Shown one piece after another: positions 8,325 through 17,434 of a stretch of DNA of 52,015 bases; positions within the stretch are counted from its first letter, which is position 1, and each line of letters opens with the position of its first letter. The stretch lies in assembly GCA_020832545.1 (NCBI GenBank), contig JAFIEK010000028.1, positions 1-52,015 of the forward strand, written 5' to 3'. The notes beneath the pieces were generated by a model. That model made no database searches. It saw only the letters and a list, made by a program, of their open reading frames with translations, and was not told the DNA's origin. The position numbers and the translations under genes were made by a program. This DNA comes from Pararhodobacter sp. GTDB taxonomy: Bacteria > Pseudomonadota > Alphaproteobacteria > Rhodobacterales > Rhodobacteraceae.

Positions 8325-9695
8325 ATGTCTATCCCCCAATCCGGCGGCGGGCCGATTGAACACCCCGATCAACTGACTGCCTTTCTGGCTGAAGGCTGCA
8401 AACCGAAAGCCGATTGGCGCATTGGCACCGAACACGAGAAGTTTGGCTATTGCGCCGATACGCTCAAACCACTGCCCTATGACGGCACGCGCTCGATCCG
8501 CGCAGTTCTGGAAGGGCTGCGTGACGCGTTCGGCTGGGACCCGGTGCTGGAGGGCGGTCATATCATCGGGCTGTCGAAGGACGGCGCGAATGTCAGCCTG
8601 GAGCCGGGCGGGCAGTTGGAGCTGTCGGGCGCACCGCTGGAAACCATTCACCAGACCTGCGATGAGGTGAACGAGCATCTGCGCCAGGTTCAGACAGTCG
8701 CCGACACCATCGGCGTGCGCTTCATCGGGCTGGGGGCGGCACCGATATGGACGCATGAAGAGATGCCAGTGATGCCCAAGGGCCGCTACCGGCTGATGAC
8801 CGATTACATGGACCGCGTGGGCACGCATGGCAAACAGATGATGTATCGCACCTGTACGGTACAGGTGAATCTGGATTTTGGCAGCGAGGCCGATATGGTC
8901 AAGAAGCTGCGCGTGGCACTGGCGCTGCAACCCGTCGCCACCGCACTTTTCGCCAATTCGCCGTTCTTCGAGGGCAAACCGAACGGCCATAAAAGCTGGC
9001 GCTCGCGCATCTGGCGCGACCTTGATGCCAGCCGCACTGGCACCCTGCCGTTTGTCTTCGAAGATGGCTTCGGGTTCCAGCGGTATGTCGATTACGCGCT
9101 CGATGTGCCAATGTATTTCGTCTACCGCGACGGGCGCTATATCGACGCACTCGGCCAGTCCTTCCGCGATTTCCTCAAGGGTCGCCTGCCCGCCCTGCCG
9201 GGCGAGGTGCCGACGCTGTCGGACTGGGCCGATCACCTGACCACCATCTTCCCCGAGGCGCGGCTGAAGAAATACCTGGAAACACGCGGTGCCGATGGCG
9301 GGCCGTGGCGTAGGCTCTGCGCGCTGCCTGCGCTTTGGGTGGGGCTGCTTTATGACCAATCCTCGCTCGATGCGGCATGGGATCTGGCCAAGGGCTGGGA
9401 CCTGGAAACGCGCGAGGCGATGCGCGTGGCGGCCAGTGTGGACGGGCTGGCGGCTGATACCCACGGCGTGAACATGCATGATCTGGCGCGCGAAGTGGTC
9501 GCGCTGGCCGAAGCCGGGCTGAAGGCCCGCGCCCTGCCCGGTGCGGGTGGGCTGGTGCCGGATGAGACGCATTTCCTCAATGCGCTGAAGGACAGCATCG
9601 AGACCGGGCAAACCCCGGCGGATGAGTTGCTGTCACGCTATCATGGTGACTGGCAAGGTGATCTGACGCGGATCTATGCCGATTACAGCTACTAA
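8325..9695 (+). CDS. gshA: Glutamate-cysteine ligase (plant/alphaproteobacterial type)
   Basis: First and rate-limiting enzyme of glutathione synthesis: joins glutamate and cysteine with ATP to gamma-glutamylcysteine. 456 residues, matching the plant-like class of alphaproteobacteria rather than the E. coli class. Characteristic segments are GTEHEKFG near residue 33, LEPGGQLELSGAPLETIHQT near residues 90-110 and YMDRVGTHGKQMMYRTCTVQ in the middle. GGAG lies 9 bases upstream of the ATG at 8325. The end of the gene is only 2 bp from the stop of the convergent gene, with no terminator hairpin between them. gor, elsewhere in this window, recycles the same thiol. Confidence 0.95.
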   Translation: MSIPQSGGGPIEHPDQLTAFLAEGCKPKADWRIGTEHEKFGYCADTLKPLPYDGTRSIRAVLEGLRDAFGWDPVLEGGHIIGLSKDGANVSLEPGGQLELSGAPLETIHQTCDEVNEHLRQVQTVADTIGVRFIGLGAAPIWTHEEMPVMPKGRYRLMTDYMDRVGTHGKQMMYRTCTVQVNLDFGSEADMVKKLRVALALQPVATALFANSPFFEGKPNGHKSWRSRIWRDLDASRTGTLPFVFEDGFGFQRYVDYALDVPMYFVYRDGRYIDALGQSFRDFLKGRLPALPGEVPTLSDWADHLTTIFPEARLKKYLETRGADGGPWRRLCALPALWVGLLYDQSSLDAAWDLAKGWDLETREAMRVAASVDGLAADTHGVNMHDLAREVVALAEAGLKARALPGAGGLVPDETHFLNALKDSIETGQTPADELLSRYHGDWQGDLTRIYADYSY

Positions 9696-9697
9696 GG

Positions 9698-10192
9698 TCA
9701 GTCGTCGCGACCGAACATATCCATCACCGAGATCAGGCGCGTGCCATCCCAGGCATAAGCTATGAAACAGGGGGCAACGCCAAAACTGTCGCAAGCGGCA
9801 CCGTGCACGGCCAACAGCAGAACGCGCTGCGGCGGCAGCGTTTCGCCGTCAATGGTGAACTCCAGATCGCTTACCACCCAGTTGCCTGCTTCTAGGCTCT
9901 GGACATGATCACCGATGATCGCATGCAGCCGGTTCCCGGCCGAGCCCCCCAGATAGCCCAGATCAGGCGCGCAGAAGGCCCCGGCCTCGGACACAAGCCG
10001 GTCTTCCACGCCATCGCCGGTCAGATCGACCATGCTCACCGGCGCGTCAGGCAGGCGCAGCGTGCCACCCGCTTGTGCGCAGGCGGCAATCGCGGATGCG
10101 AAGGCGCGCTGAACCAAGGGGTCATCGGTTTCCGATAAGGCCGGAAATGCCACCACAAACAGTGCCGAGGCAAGGCACAGCGCGCGCCTCAT
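9698..10192 (-). CDS. Small exported protein, function unknown
   Basis: 164 residues. A clear Sec signal peptide ([20 protein letters not shown], cleavage likely after the Ala-Leu-Ser region) leads to a mature domain with four or five cysteines. The segment [15 protein letters not shown] resembles the Ca-binding-like D-x-T-G-D-G-x-x-D loop of FG-GAP/VCBS-type repeats. No function is known to me. The start at 10192 overlaps the plsY stop codon by four bases (ATGA), which fixes it and indicates translational coupling to plsY. Confidence 0.78.
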   Translation of the reverse strand: MRRALCLASALFVVAFPALSETDDPLVQRAFASAIAACAQAGGTLRLPDAPVSMVDLTGDGVEDRLVSEAGAFCAPDLGYLGGSAGNRLHAIIGDHVQSLEAGNWVVSDLEFTIDGETLPPQRVLLLAVHGAACDSFGVAPCFIAYAWDGTRLISVMDMFGRDD

Positions 10193-10800
10193 GTTTTGGC
10201 GCCGATCCTCGGCTCGGTCCCGGCGCGCAGCCGGGCGATATTGGTGGCGTGCCGCTGCCAGACCAATACTGCCAGCAGCACCGCAAGCGCAAGCGAATCG
10301 GCTCGGCCCAGAACCAGCAGCCACACCGGCACAGAAGCCGCCGCCACCAGTGCAGAGAGCGACGAGATCCGCGAGATTGCAACCGTTGCCGCCCAGGTCG
10401 CGCAGACCAAAAGCCCGACCGGCCAAGCCAGCGCCAGAAGCGTGCCAATGAAGGTTGCTACCCCCTTGCCGCCACGAAATCCCAGCCAGACCGGGAACAG
10501 ATGACCCAGAAACGAGGCCAGCGCAGCCAGTTGCGCGGCATCCTCACCTACGGCGGCGCGCGCCAGCAACACGGCGATGCCCCCCTTGCCAGCATCCAGC
10601 AACAGCGTGGCCAGTGCGGCCCCCTTGTTGCCGGTGCGCAAGACGTTGGTCGCACCGATATTGCCTGAACCGATGGTGCGCAGATCGCCCAACCCCAGCG
10701 CGCGGGTGATCACCAGACCAAACGGCACCGACCCCAGCAGATAGGCCAGCACCGCCACCAGAAGCAGCAACACTGGTGCGGTTTCAAACACCGGCAGCAT
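10189..10800 (-). CDS. plsY: Glycerol-3-phosphate acyltransferase (acyl-phosphate dependent)
   Basis: Inner-membrane enzyme that acylates glycerol-3-phosphate from acyl-phosphate, the first step of phospholipid synthesis. 203 residues with several hydrophobic helices. The three PlsY motifs are visible: [13 protein letters not shown] near the N-terminus, [16 protein letters not shown], and [16 protein letters not shown]. It lies downstream of the pyrC-like gene, an arrangement I recall from Rhodobacterales. A 144-bp gap separates the two here, with a 6-bp hairpin near 10831-10850 but no supported gene. Confidence 0.95.
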   Translation of the reverse strand: MLPVFETAPVLLLLVAVLAYLLGSVPFGLVITRALGLGDLRTIGSGNIGATNVLRTGNKGAALATLLLDAGKGGIAVLLARAAVGEDAAQLAALASFLGHLFPVWLGFRGGKGVATFIGTLLALAWPVGLLVCATWAATVAISRISSLSALVAAASVPVWLLVLGRADSLALAVLLAVLVWQRHATNIARLRAGTEPRIGAKT

Positions 10801-10944
10801 GTCAGACGCCCCCCAAGGCGCGGAGCAGAAGGCGCTTCAAAACGCCTTCCCCACGCGGTTTGCAAACCCTGTTCTGTCGCCGCTTGAAAGCAGCGTGGGA
10901 AAGGGCCTTCAATGGCCCGTTCAACCTGCCGGATTCCATGGCCA

Positions 10945-12222
10945 TCACGCCTCCCCGGCAGCAAACACCTGCTGCCCGCCAACCCATGTCCCCAGCACCT
11001 TACCCTCCATCCGCGCGCCGTCAAAGGGTGTGTTCTTTGACTTCGAGCGCAGGCTGAAACGGTCAAGCACAAAAGGGGCGTCAGGGTCAAACAACACCAG
11101 ATCGGCCGGCGCGCCCGCGCCCAGCCGGCCGCAATCAAGCCCCAGTCGCCGCGCCGGGTTCAGCGCCATCGACCGCCACAACTGCGCCAAACTCATCGAC
11201 CCGGCATGGTAGAGCCGCATCGCGGCGGGAAGCAGGGTTTCCAGCCCCACCGCCCCCGGCGCCGCCTCCTCGAACGGCAGCCGCTTTGACTCTTCATCCT
11301 GCGGTGTGTGCATCGAGCAGACGATATCGATCAGCCCCGAGGCCACCGCCTCGACCACCGCCTGCCGGTCATCCTCGGCCCGCAAGGGCGGATCAAGGCG
11401 GAAGAAGGTGCGGTAGTCGCCGACATCGAACTCATTGAGTGTCAGGTGATGGATCGACACCCCTGCCGTCACATCCAGCCCGTTCTGCTTTGCCCGCTCC
11501 AGTGCCGGAAGGGTACGCGCGCAGGTGATCTGGTCGGCATGATAGCGCGCGCCGGTCATCTCGATCAGCGCCATGTCGCGGTCAAAACCCATGCGCTCGG
11601 CCATGGGTGAGACACCGGGCAAACCGCGCAGGCTGGCGAACTTGCCACTGGTCACCGCTGCTCCGGTGCTCAACCCAGGGTCTTGCGGATGGCCCACCAC
11701 CAGCGCACCCAGCGACCGGGCATAGGTCAGGCAACGCGAAAAGACCTTGGTATCGCGCACCACACGGTCGCCATCGGTAAAGGCCAGCGCGCCAACATCC
11801 ATCAGAAAACCGATCTCGGCCATCTCGCGCCCGCCGCGCCCACGCGTCAGTGCCGCCATGTGATGGATATTCACCACAGCCTCGTCACTGGCGCGTCGAC
11901 GCAGGAACTCCAGCGATTCCGGCGTATCAATGGCCGGGTCGGTGTCTGGCCGGGTGATAAAAGTGGTCACACCGCCCGCCGCAGCCGCCTGCCCCGCGGA
12001 GCGAAAGCTTTCCTTGTGCCGCGCCCCGGGCTCGCCCACCTGCACCCCCAGATCGACGATGCCCGGCGCCAGGCATTTGCCGCCACAATCTACCAGCGTG
12101 GCACCATCCGGGGCGGCTGCGTCGCGCGCGACGATCCGCCCGTTCGCAACACTCAGCGTGCCGGGCACATCGGTTCCCGCCTCGGGGTCAATCAGACGGG
12201 CGTTGAAAAAATGAATCGTCAT
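10945..12222 (-). CDS. pyrC: Dihydroorotase-like protein (class I, probably non-catalytic)
   Basis: 425 residues with the amidohydrolase fold of class I dihydroorotases, aligning end to end with the family: SGKFASLRGLPGVSPMAERM in the middle, HADQITCARTLPALERAK, SIHHLTLNE, and KSKNTPFDG near the end. The key metal-binding motif DxHxHxREPG is replaced by D57-L-G-V-Q-V-G-E-P-G66, so both His ligands and the substrate Arg are missing. The late catalytic DHAPH motif reads MHTPQ. Such PyrC' or PyrX proteins elsewhere serve as structural partners of aspartate carbamoyltransferase. No pyrB is adjacent here; the upstream gene encodes a PH-domain protein. I infer a regulatory or structural pyrimidine role, with a true dihydroorotase elsewhere. 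Confidence 0.85.
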   Translation of the reverse strand: MTIHFFNARLIDPEAGTDVPGTLSVANGRIVARDAAAPDGATLVDCGGKCLAPGIVDLGVQVGEPGARHKESFRSAGQAAAAGGVTTFITRPDTDPAIDTPESLEFLRRRASDEAVVNIHHMAALTRGRGGREMAEIGFLMDVGALAFTDGDRVVRDTKVFSRCLTYARSLGALVVGHPQDPGLSTGAAVTSGKFASLRGLPGVSPMAERMGFDRDMALIEMTGARYHADQITCARTLPALERAKQNGLDVTAGVSIHHLTLNEFDVGDYRTFFRLDPPLRAEDDRQAVVEAVASGLIDIVCSMHTPQDEESKRLPFEEAAPGAVGLETLLPAAMRLYHAGSMSLAQLWRSMALNPARRLGLDCGRLGAGAPADLVLFDPDAPFVLDRFSLRSKSKNTPFDGARMEGKVLGTWVGGQQVFAAGEA

Positions 12223-12355
12223 GGAGGGCCCCGCTGGCTGGCGATTTGACGCCTTATAGCCACGCAGATCGCACGGCGCTACCGATCACGCACAACAGAG
12301 CCTGTGGATTTTGCCATTCAACCGAGGGGCCAAACCGGTAACGCTCCTACCCAGA

Positions 12356-12820
12356 TCAGTCGCGCACGCGCTTTGCGCGCCGCGCACGGGCCTGTTCGAT
12401 CAGCGCCAGCACGCCATCCGCATCTGCGAGATGTTTGATCAGATGCTTGTCACCGGCGCGGGTGATGATCTGCATGTCGCCCATCAGCTTGCGCAGGGTC
12501 TCGATCTCCAGCAACATAACCGAGCGCGCGCCCGGCAGAACCAGCCGCCGGTCGGTCAGCACCCAGACCGATTTCAGTTGCTCCGAGGCCAGGTAAAGAC
12601 CTCGCACCGCCAGCGCCAGAACCGCCCCCAGCGAGCCGATGGCAATATGGTCCGAGCCGAGAGCCCACAACACCACACCCGCCCCGGTCATACCCAGAAG
12701 CGCCAGAACCGCATGATCGCGCCAGTAGCGGCCCCGGTCCGAGCGCAGCTCGGCCAGAACCTTTTCGCCCTTTTCCAGCTCAAGGCTACGATCATTAAGG
12801 GTTGGCGCGATTTCGGTCAT
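12356..12820 (-). CDS. Membrane protein with bacterial PH-like domain
   Basis: 154 residues. A short N-terminal region beginning MTEIAPTLND and containing KGEKVLAELRSDRGRYWRDH leads into two hydrophobic helices (about 38-58 and 62-80). A soluble region follows with VWVLTDRRLVLPG, the pattern of bacterial PH (bPH2-type) domains. Molecular function is unknown. ATG at 12820 is preferred because sequence further upstream belongs to the hflC terminator. That terminator separates it from hflKC, so it is probably a separate transcript or read-through only. Confidence 0.8.
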   Translation of the reverse strand: MTEIAPTLNDRSLELEKGEKVLAELRSDRGRYWRDHAVLALLGMTGAGVVLWALGSDHIAIGSLGAVLALAVRGLYLASEQLKSVWVLTDRRLVLPGARSVMLLEIETLRKLMGDMQIITRAGDKHLIKHLADADGVLALIEQARARRAKRVRD

Positions 12821-12831
12821 GAAGCACTCGT

Positions 12832-12866
12832 CAAAGAAAACGCGCGCCCGGAAGCCCGGGCGCGCG
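12832..12866 (-). terminator. Rho-independent terminator of hflKC
   Basis: A perfect 11-bp GC-rich stem (12841-12851 with 12856-12866, loop of 4) is followed, reading the minus strand, by TTTTCTTT (12833-12840). It begins 12 bp after the hflC stop codon. The best-formed intrinsic terminator in the window. Confidence 0.9.
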
Positions 12867-12878
12867 TAGTGTCGTGGA

Positions 12879-13832
12879 TCAGTTGGTGATCGCGGACGCC
12901 TGTGGCTCGGGCGTTGCCCCTGTAGCCGGGGGCGTTTCCTGCATGCCGGGCTGTTCGCCAGCCAGTCCCATCCCATCCGAGCGCAGGAACTGGAAGAACT
13001 CGCTGTCCGGACGCAACACCATCGATGTGTTCTCACCCGTCAGCGCCCGCTCATACGATGTCAGCGAGCGGGTGAAGCTGAAGAACTCGGGGTCCTGACC
13101 GAAGGCTTCGGCATAGATCCGGTTGCGTTCTGCATCGGCTTCACCGCGAATGATCTCGGATTCGCGACGCGCCGAAGACACCAGCTCAACCACCGTCCGG
13201 TCAGCAAGTGCGCGCACCCGCTGCGCGGCCTCGTTACCGCGGGCGATCTCGTCTGCGGCCTCGCGTTCACGCTCAGCCCGCATCCGGGCAAAGGTTGCGG
13301 CAAGGTTCTGCTCGGGCAGATCGGTGCGCGTCAGACGCACGTCAATAACGTCAACGCCCAGCGACCGCGCCTCGCGCCGCGCCAGATCGCGGATCAGGTT
13401 CATCAGCCCGGTCCGGTCTTCTGACAGCACCGCACCCGAAGGCACGGAACCCAGAACTTCGCGGATTGCAGCGTTCAGGATGCGCTCGATACGCACCTGT
13501 GCAGCGCGCACACCTTCAGTACCGACGGCCTGACGGAACTGTTCCACATCGACGATCCGCCAGCGCAGGAAGGCATCGACCACCAGCCGGCGGTCATCAA
13601 GCGGTGTGATCTCCAGGGGCTGCGACTGCAGGCCGAGGATACGAGAGTCATAGCGCACAACCTCCTGAATGAAGGGAATACGCACGCCAAGGCCCGGCTC
13701 TGTCCGTACCTGTTTGACCTGACCGAACTGAAGCACCAGCACGTTCTCACGCTCATCGACTATGAACAGCGCCGAAAGGCCGATAGCAACAGCGATCACC
13801 AGAGCGGGGATAAGAAGTGTCCATCTTTTCAT
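12879..13832 (-). CDS. hflC: HflC, SPFH-domain modulator of FtsH protease
   Basis: 317 residues. An N-terminal membrane anchor (about 5-27) is followed by an SPFH/prohibitin domain facing the periplasm, and a Glu/Arg-rich coiled coil (RAEREREAADEIARGNEAAQ). With HflK it forms the large HflKC assembly around the FtsH protease and modulates membrane-protein turnover. Segments DERENVLVLQFGQVK and PGLGVRIPFIQEV are typical of HflC. The start codon shares one base with the hflK stop (TGATG at 13830-13834), consistent with translational coupling. The C-terminus ends in a Pro/Thr/Ala-rich tail. The strong terminator just downstream ends the operon. Confidence 0.96.
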   Translation of the reverse strand: MKRWTLLIPALVIAVAIGLSALFIVDERENVLVLQFGQVKQVRTEPGLGVRIPFIQEVVRYDSRILGLQSQPLEITPLDDRRLVVDAFLRWRIVDVEQFRQAVGTEGVRAAQVRIERILNAAIREVLGSVPSGAVLSEDRTGLMNLIRDLARREARSLGVDVIDVRLTRTDLPEQNLAATFARMRAEREREAADEIARGNEAAQRVRALADRTVVELVSSARRESEIIRGEADAERNRIYAEAFGQDPEFFSFTRSLTSYERALTGENTSMVLRPDSEFFQFLRSDGMGLAGEQPGMQETPPATGATPEPQASAITN

Positions 13833-14965
13833 CAGTTGGTCCCCCGTGTGCGCAACTGGTCAAGCGGCAGGTAGGGCAACACGCCCGATCCGCCATTCTC
13901 GCCGGTCACATTGTCCAGAATCGTCAGGCTCATGCCTCCGAGAACGGTTTCCATCGTCTCAAGATACATCCGGCGGCGCGTGACCTCGGGTGCGTTGACG
14001 TACTCATTCCAGACGGCAAGGAAGCGGCTGGCCTCACCCTGTGCGACGTTGATCGCCTGAGCGCGGTAGCCTTCTGCCTCTTCCTGCACCTGCGCGGCTT
14101 CACCGCGCGCACCGGCGAGAACCCGGTTGGCATAGGCGTCAGCCTGACGCTCAAGCCGGTCACGTTCCTGCCGTGCGGCCTGAACTTCGCGGAAGCTGTC
14201 GATCACCTCGCCCGGCGGGTCAGCCTTGTCAAAGTTGATCCGGATGATGTTGATGCCGGATTCGTAGCTTTCCAGCGTGCCCTGCGCCGCCTGCCGCAGA
14301 TCGGCGGCAATGGCGCCCCGGTCACGGTTGAGAATTGGCGACAGTTCAGAGCGCGCGATGATGTCGCGCATGGCCGATTCCGCCACAGCCCGCACCGTAT
14401 TCGCCGGATCGGCCAGGTTGAAAAGGTAGCGCGCAGGGTCAGCAACATTCCAGACCACCTGGAATTCGATATCCACCACCGCTTCATCGCGGGTCAGCAT
14501 AAGGCCGGTATCAAGCGCCGAACGCCCGGTTCCCACCTCGTTCACGCGCTCGGTGGTCACCTGCACGATTTCCGCACGCACCACAGGCCAGGGCGCAAAG
14601 TTCAGGCCCGGCATGCCGATGCTGTATTCCTGACCGAACAGCAGCTCGACCGAGCGCTCTTCCGGGCGCACGGTATAGAATGACGCGAAAAGCCACAGCA
14701 CAACCAGGCCGACAAGGCCCAGCACCACACCACGGCCACTGATCCCCGGTCCACCAGCGCCACCGCTGCCGCCCGAGCCACCACCGCGACCGCCCATCAG
14801 CACTTTCAGTTGCTGTTGGCCTTTTTTCACCAGATCTTCGATTTCCGGGATCTGTGGTCCTTGATTGCCGGGGCCGCGATCACCGCCGCCACCGCCCGAA
14901 CCGCGATCGCCCGAGCCGCGGTTACCACCGCCACCGCCCCAGGGCCCTCCACTATTGCCAGACAT
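13832..14965 (-). CDS. hflK: HflK, SPFH-domain modulator of FtsH protease
   Basis: 377 residues. The N-terminus is the Gly-rich cytoplasmic tail typical of HflK (MSGNSGGPWGGGGG and further Gly/Arg/Asp repeats), then the segment IEDLVKKGQQQLKVLMGG, a transmembrane helix (about 85-102), and the SPFH domain with YTVRPEERSVELLFG. Partner of HflC. GGAGAAGCC precedes the ATG. First gene of the hflKC operon, with a 133-bp upstream gap to gor that should hold the promoter. Confidence 0.96.
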   Translation of the reverse strand: MSGNSGGPWGGGGGNRGSGDRGSGGGGGDRGPGNQGPQIPEIEDLVKKGQQQLKVLMGGRGGGSGGSGGAGGPGISGRGVVLGLVGLVVLWLFASFYTVRPEERSVELLFGQEYSIGMPGLNFAPWPVVRAEIVQVTTERVNEVGTGRSALDTGLMLTRDEAVVDIEFQVVWNVADPARYLFNLADPANTVRAVAESAMRDIIARSELSPILNRDRGAIAADLRQAAQGTLESYESGINIIRINFDKADPPGEVIDSFREVQAARQERDRLERQADAYANRVLAGARGEAAQVQEEAEGYRAQAINVAQGEASRFLAVWNEYVNAPEVTRRRMYLETMETVLGGMSLTILDNVTGENGGSGVLPYLPLDQLRTRGTN

Positions 14966-15098
14966 GGCTTCTCCTTACTTGGGTCGTATCATTATGATCC
15001 ATCATGGACCTGAATTGGCTACATCGCGCCCGGTTTCAAGCTTAATCGGCCCCGAGAACGCCGAAGTCGCACCCTTTTGATGGAACCGAGGGCCGTAT

Positions 15099-16460
15099 TC
15101 AGTGTTCGCGCGCGGGATTGCGCATGAGCACGATCTCTTCAGCCATCGTCGGGTGCACGGCCACCGTGCGGTCAAAATCCGCCTTGGTCGCGCCCATCTT
15201 CACCGCGATGGCGGCAAACTGGATCATTTCGGCAGCTCCGGGGGCGACGATATGGCAGCCCAGCACCCGGTCGCTCTGTGCGCAGACCACCAGCTTGAAC
15301 ATCGCCTTCGATGTCCCCTCGGCAAAGGCTGTCTGCATGGCCCGGAAACTGGTCATGAAGACCTTCACACGGCCCAGTTCGCGCGCCTCGTCCTCGGTCA
15401 GGCCAACGGTCGCAGCCTCGGGGCGGGTGAAGACGGCGCTGGCGACCAGCGCGTGATCGGCTTTGGTGGGCTTGCCGCCAAAGACCGTATCGGCAAAGGC
15501 GTGACCCTCGCGGATCGCAACCGGCGTCAGTTGAATGCGGTCGGTCACATCTCCCACGGCAAAGACCGATGGGATGTTGGTCTGCGACCAGTCATCGACT
15601 TTGACCGCACCGCTCTCGCTCAGAACGACGCCCGCTTCCTCCAGCCCCAACCCTTGCGTGTTCGGCGTCCGGCCGGTGGCAAACAGTACCCGGTCAAACT
15701 CGCGCCGACCACCACCTGTATCCACGGCGGCGAAACGGCCATCCGGCAAACGCTCAAGTGACACCAGATCGGTGCTCACCTCCAGCGCTACGCCTTGCGC
15801 CGACATCTCGGCAGCAACATGATGGCGTAGATCATCGTCAAAACCACGCAGGATCTGCGCGCCCCGGTAGAACTGCGTGACCTCCACCCCCAGACCTTGC
15901 AGCACGCAGGCGAACTCACAGGCAATAAAACCCCCGCCAATGATCAGGATCGAGCGCGGCAGGTCTTCCATCAGGAAAACCTCGTTCGAGGTCATCACCC
16001 CCTGCCCCTCAAACGCCTCAGGCACGAAAGGCGTGCCACCTGTGGCAATCAGGATATGACGGGCGGTGAACTGGCGACCATCGGCCAGTGCAACCGTGTG
16101 CGGGTCTATGAGTGTCGCGCGCTGGTGGTGGATCTCCACCCCCGCGTTTTCAGCATTGCGGGTATAGATGCCCTCCAGCCGCGAAAGTTCATCGTCCAGC
16201 CTGGCACGAAAGGCGCGCCAGTCGAAGCCCTGCACCGAAAGCTGCCAGCCATAGGCGCGCGCCTCATCCATCGCGGCGCCATGACCGGCGGCGAAAACCA
16301 TCAGCTTTTTGGGCACGCATCCGCGGATCACGCAAGTGCCGCCCATGCGGTATTCCTCGGCCAGCGCCACCCTGGCGCCCCCTTCAGACGCCGCGATCCG
16401 CGCCGCACGCACCCCGCCCGAACCGCCACCAATGACGAAAAGATCGTAGTCGAATGTCAC
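15099..16460 (-). CDS. gor: Glutathione-disulfide reductase
   Basis: FAD-dependent NADPH:glutathione disulfide oxidoreductase, 453 residues. It has the N-terminal FAD-binding GGGSGGVRAAR, the redox-active disulfide motif GGTCVIRGCVPKK (Cys43 and Cys48), the NAD(P)H-binding GGGFIACEFA, the second FAD motif near VFAVGDVTDRIQLTPVAI, and the C-terminal VAVHPTMAEE with the catalytic His. The CVIRGC form is the one seen in plant and many alphaproteobacterial enzymes. Start at 16460, 9 bp after the rpiA stop, so the two are probably co-transcribed: RpiA in the pentose pathway and Gor as an NADPH user. Confidence 0.95.
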   Translation of the reverse strand: MTFDYDLFVIGGGSGGVRAARIAASEGGARVALAEEYRMGGTCVIRGCVPKKLMVFAAGHGAAMDEARAYGWQLSVQGFDWRAFRARLDDELSRLEGIYTRNAENAGVEIHHQRATLIDPHTVALADGRQFTARHILIATGGTPFVPEAFEGQGVMTSNEVFLMEDLPRSILIIGGGFIACEFACVLQGLGVEVTQFYRGAQILRGFDDDLRHHVAAEMSAQGVALEVSTDLVSLERLPDGRFAAVDTGGGRREFDRVLFATGRTPNTQGLGLEEAGVVLSESGAVKVDDWSQTNIPSVFAVGDVTDRIQLTPVAIREGHAFADTVFGGKPTKADHALVASAVFTRPEAATVGLTEDEARELGRVKVFMTSFRAMQTAFAEGTSKAMFKLVVCAQSDRVLGCHIVAPGAAEMIQFAAIAVKMGATKADFDRTVAVHPTMAEEIVLMRNPAREH

Positions 16461-16469
16461 GCGCTGCCC

Positions 16470-17252
16470 TCAGATGTCTTGAAAGATGTTGTCGGATTCG
16501 ACAAAGATAATGCGCTCTTCCTCGACCGTGCCGGCAATCGGATCGCGCATTTCCACCCGGCCATCGGCATAGCCTATCACCACTGCATCGCAGATATCGA
16601 TGAACAGGCCATTTTCCACCACGCCGGGCACCTGATTGAGGGCCAGCGACAACTGGCGCGGGTTGCCTATCCGGCCCAGCGACAGGTCCAGCAGGTGATT
16701 GCCCTCATCGGTGATAAAGGGCTTGTTGCCGTTCATGCGCATCGTGGCGGTCGAGCCCATGACGTCCAGCCCGCTCAGCAACTCCTCGATCAAGAGCTTG
16801 CTGGCTTGCCAGCCAAAGGGGATCACCTCAACCGGAAGCGGAAAGCCACCCAGCGTCTTCACCTCTTTCGAAGCGTCCGAGATCACGATCATTCGGTCAC
16901 TGGCGGTGGCCACGATCTTTTCAAGCAAAAGTGCCCCGCCGCCGCCCTTGATCAGGTTCAGATCGGCATCAAACTCGTCTGCGCCATCGATCGTCAGATC
17001 CAGCCACCCCGCCTGATCCAGCCCCACCACCTTCAGCCCCAGACTGCGCGCCAGCTCTGCCGTGCGCGTGGAGGTGGGCACACAGGTCAGGCGCAGGTTT
17101 TCCTCGCGCGCACGCTCGGCCAGACAGCGCACCATCCATGCGGCAGTAGAGCCGGTGCCCAGCCCCAGCTTCATGCCATCTTCCACGCAATCAACCGCCC
17201 GCCGCGCGGCGGCAAATTTCGCGCGGTCTGCCTGAGTGAGATGCTGGGCCAT
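16470..17252 (-). CDS. rpiA: Ribose-5-phosphate isomerase A
   Basis: Interconverts ribose-5-phosphate and ribulose-5-phosphate in the pentose phosphate pathway. 260 residues, somewhat longer than the E. coli enzyme (219) but usual for this group. Family motifs: GLGTGSTAAWMVR for phosphate binding, DGADEFDADLNLIKGGGGAL with the catalytic Asp and Lys, and the late GVVENGLFIDICD. The start MAQHLTQADRAKF at 17252 has GGAGAC just upstream. The 182-bp gap to the divergent serine hydrolase must hold promoters for both directions; I see no clear motif there. Confidence 0.95.
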   Translation of the reverse strand: MAQHLTQADRAKFAAARRAVDCVEDGMKLGLGTGSTAAWMVRCLAERAREENLRLTCVPTSTRTAELARSLGLKVVGLDQAGWLDLTIDGADEFDADLNLIKGGGGALLLEKIVATASDRMIVISDASKEVKTLGGFPLPVEVIPFGWQASKLLIEELLSGLDVMGSTATMRMNGNKPFITDEGNHLLDLSLGRIGNPRQLSLALNQVPGVVENGLFIDICDAVVIGYADGRVEMRDPIAGTVEEERIIFVESDNIFQDI

Positions 17253-17434
17253 GAACGGGGTCTCCTGAAGGGCGGGTTGAGCGCGTGTTACACCAAGCCG
17301 TTGCGATTGTCACAGGGGGGAAGGCAAGGTTTTTCACCCGCCCCGGCCGCCACGTCATGGGCCTGCGCGCCCCCTTCGCCCCCTTGCGTTCAGCGCCCGC
17401 CATGCCACAGTAGCCCCGCAATCTGGAGGATAGT

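Noticed and set aside
8190-9611. 473-codon open frame on the minus strand opposite gshA
   Set aside because: No recognisable motif and His/Arg/Gln-rich composition; gshA on the plus strand has clear family motifs and a ribosome-binding site.
10799-11212. Possible small genes in the plsY-pyrC gap
   Set aside because: Open frames on both strands overlap pyrC and show no conserved sequence; only a weak hairpin is visible.
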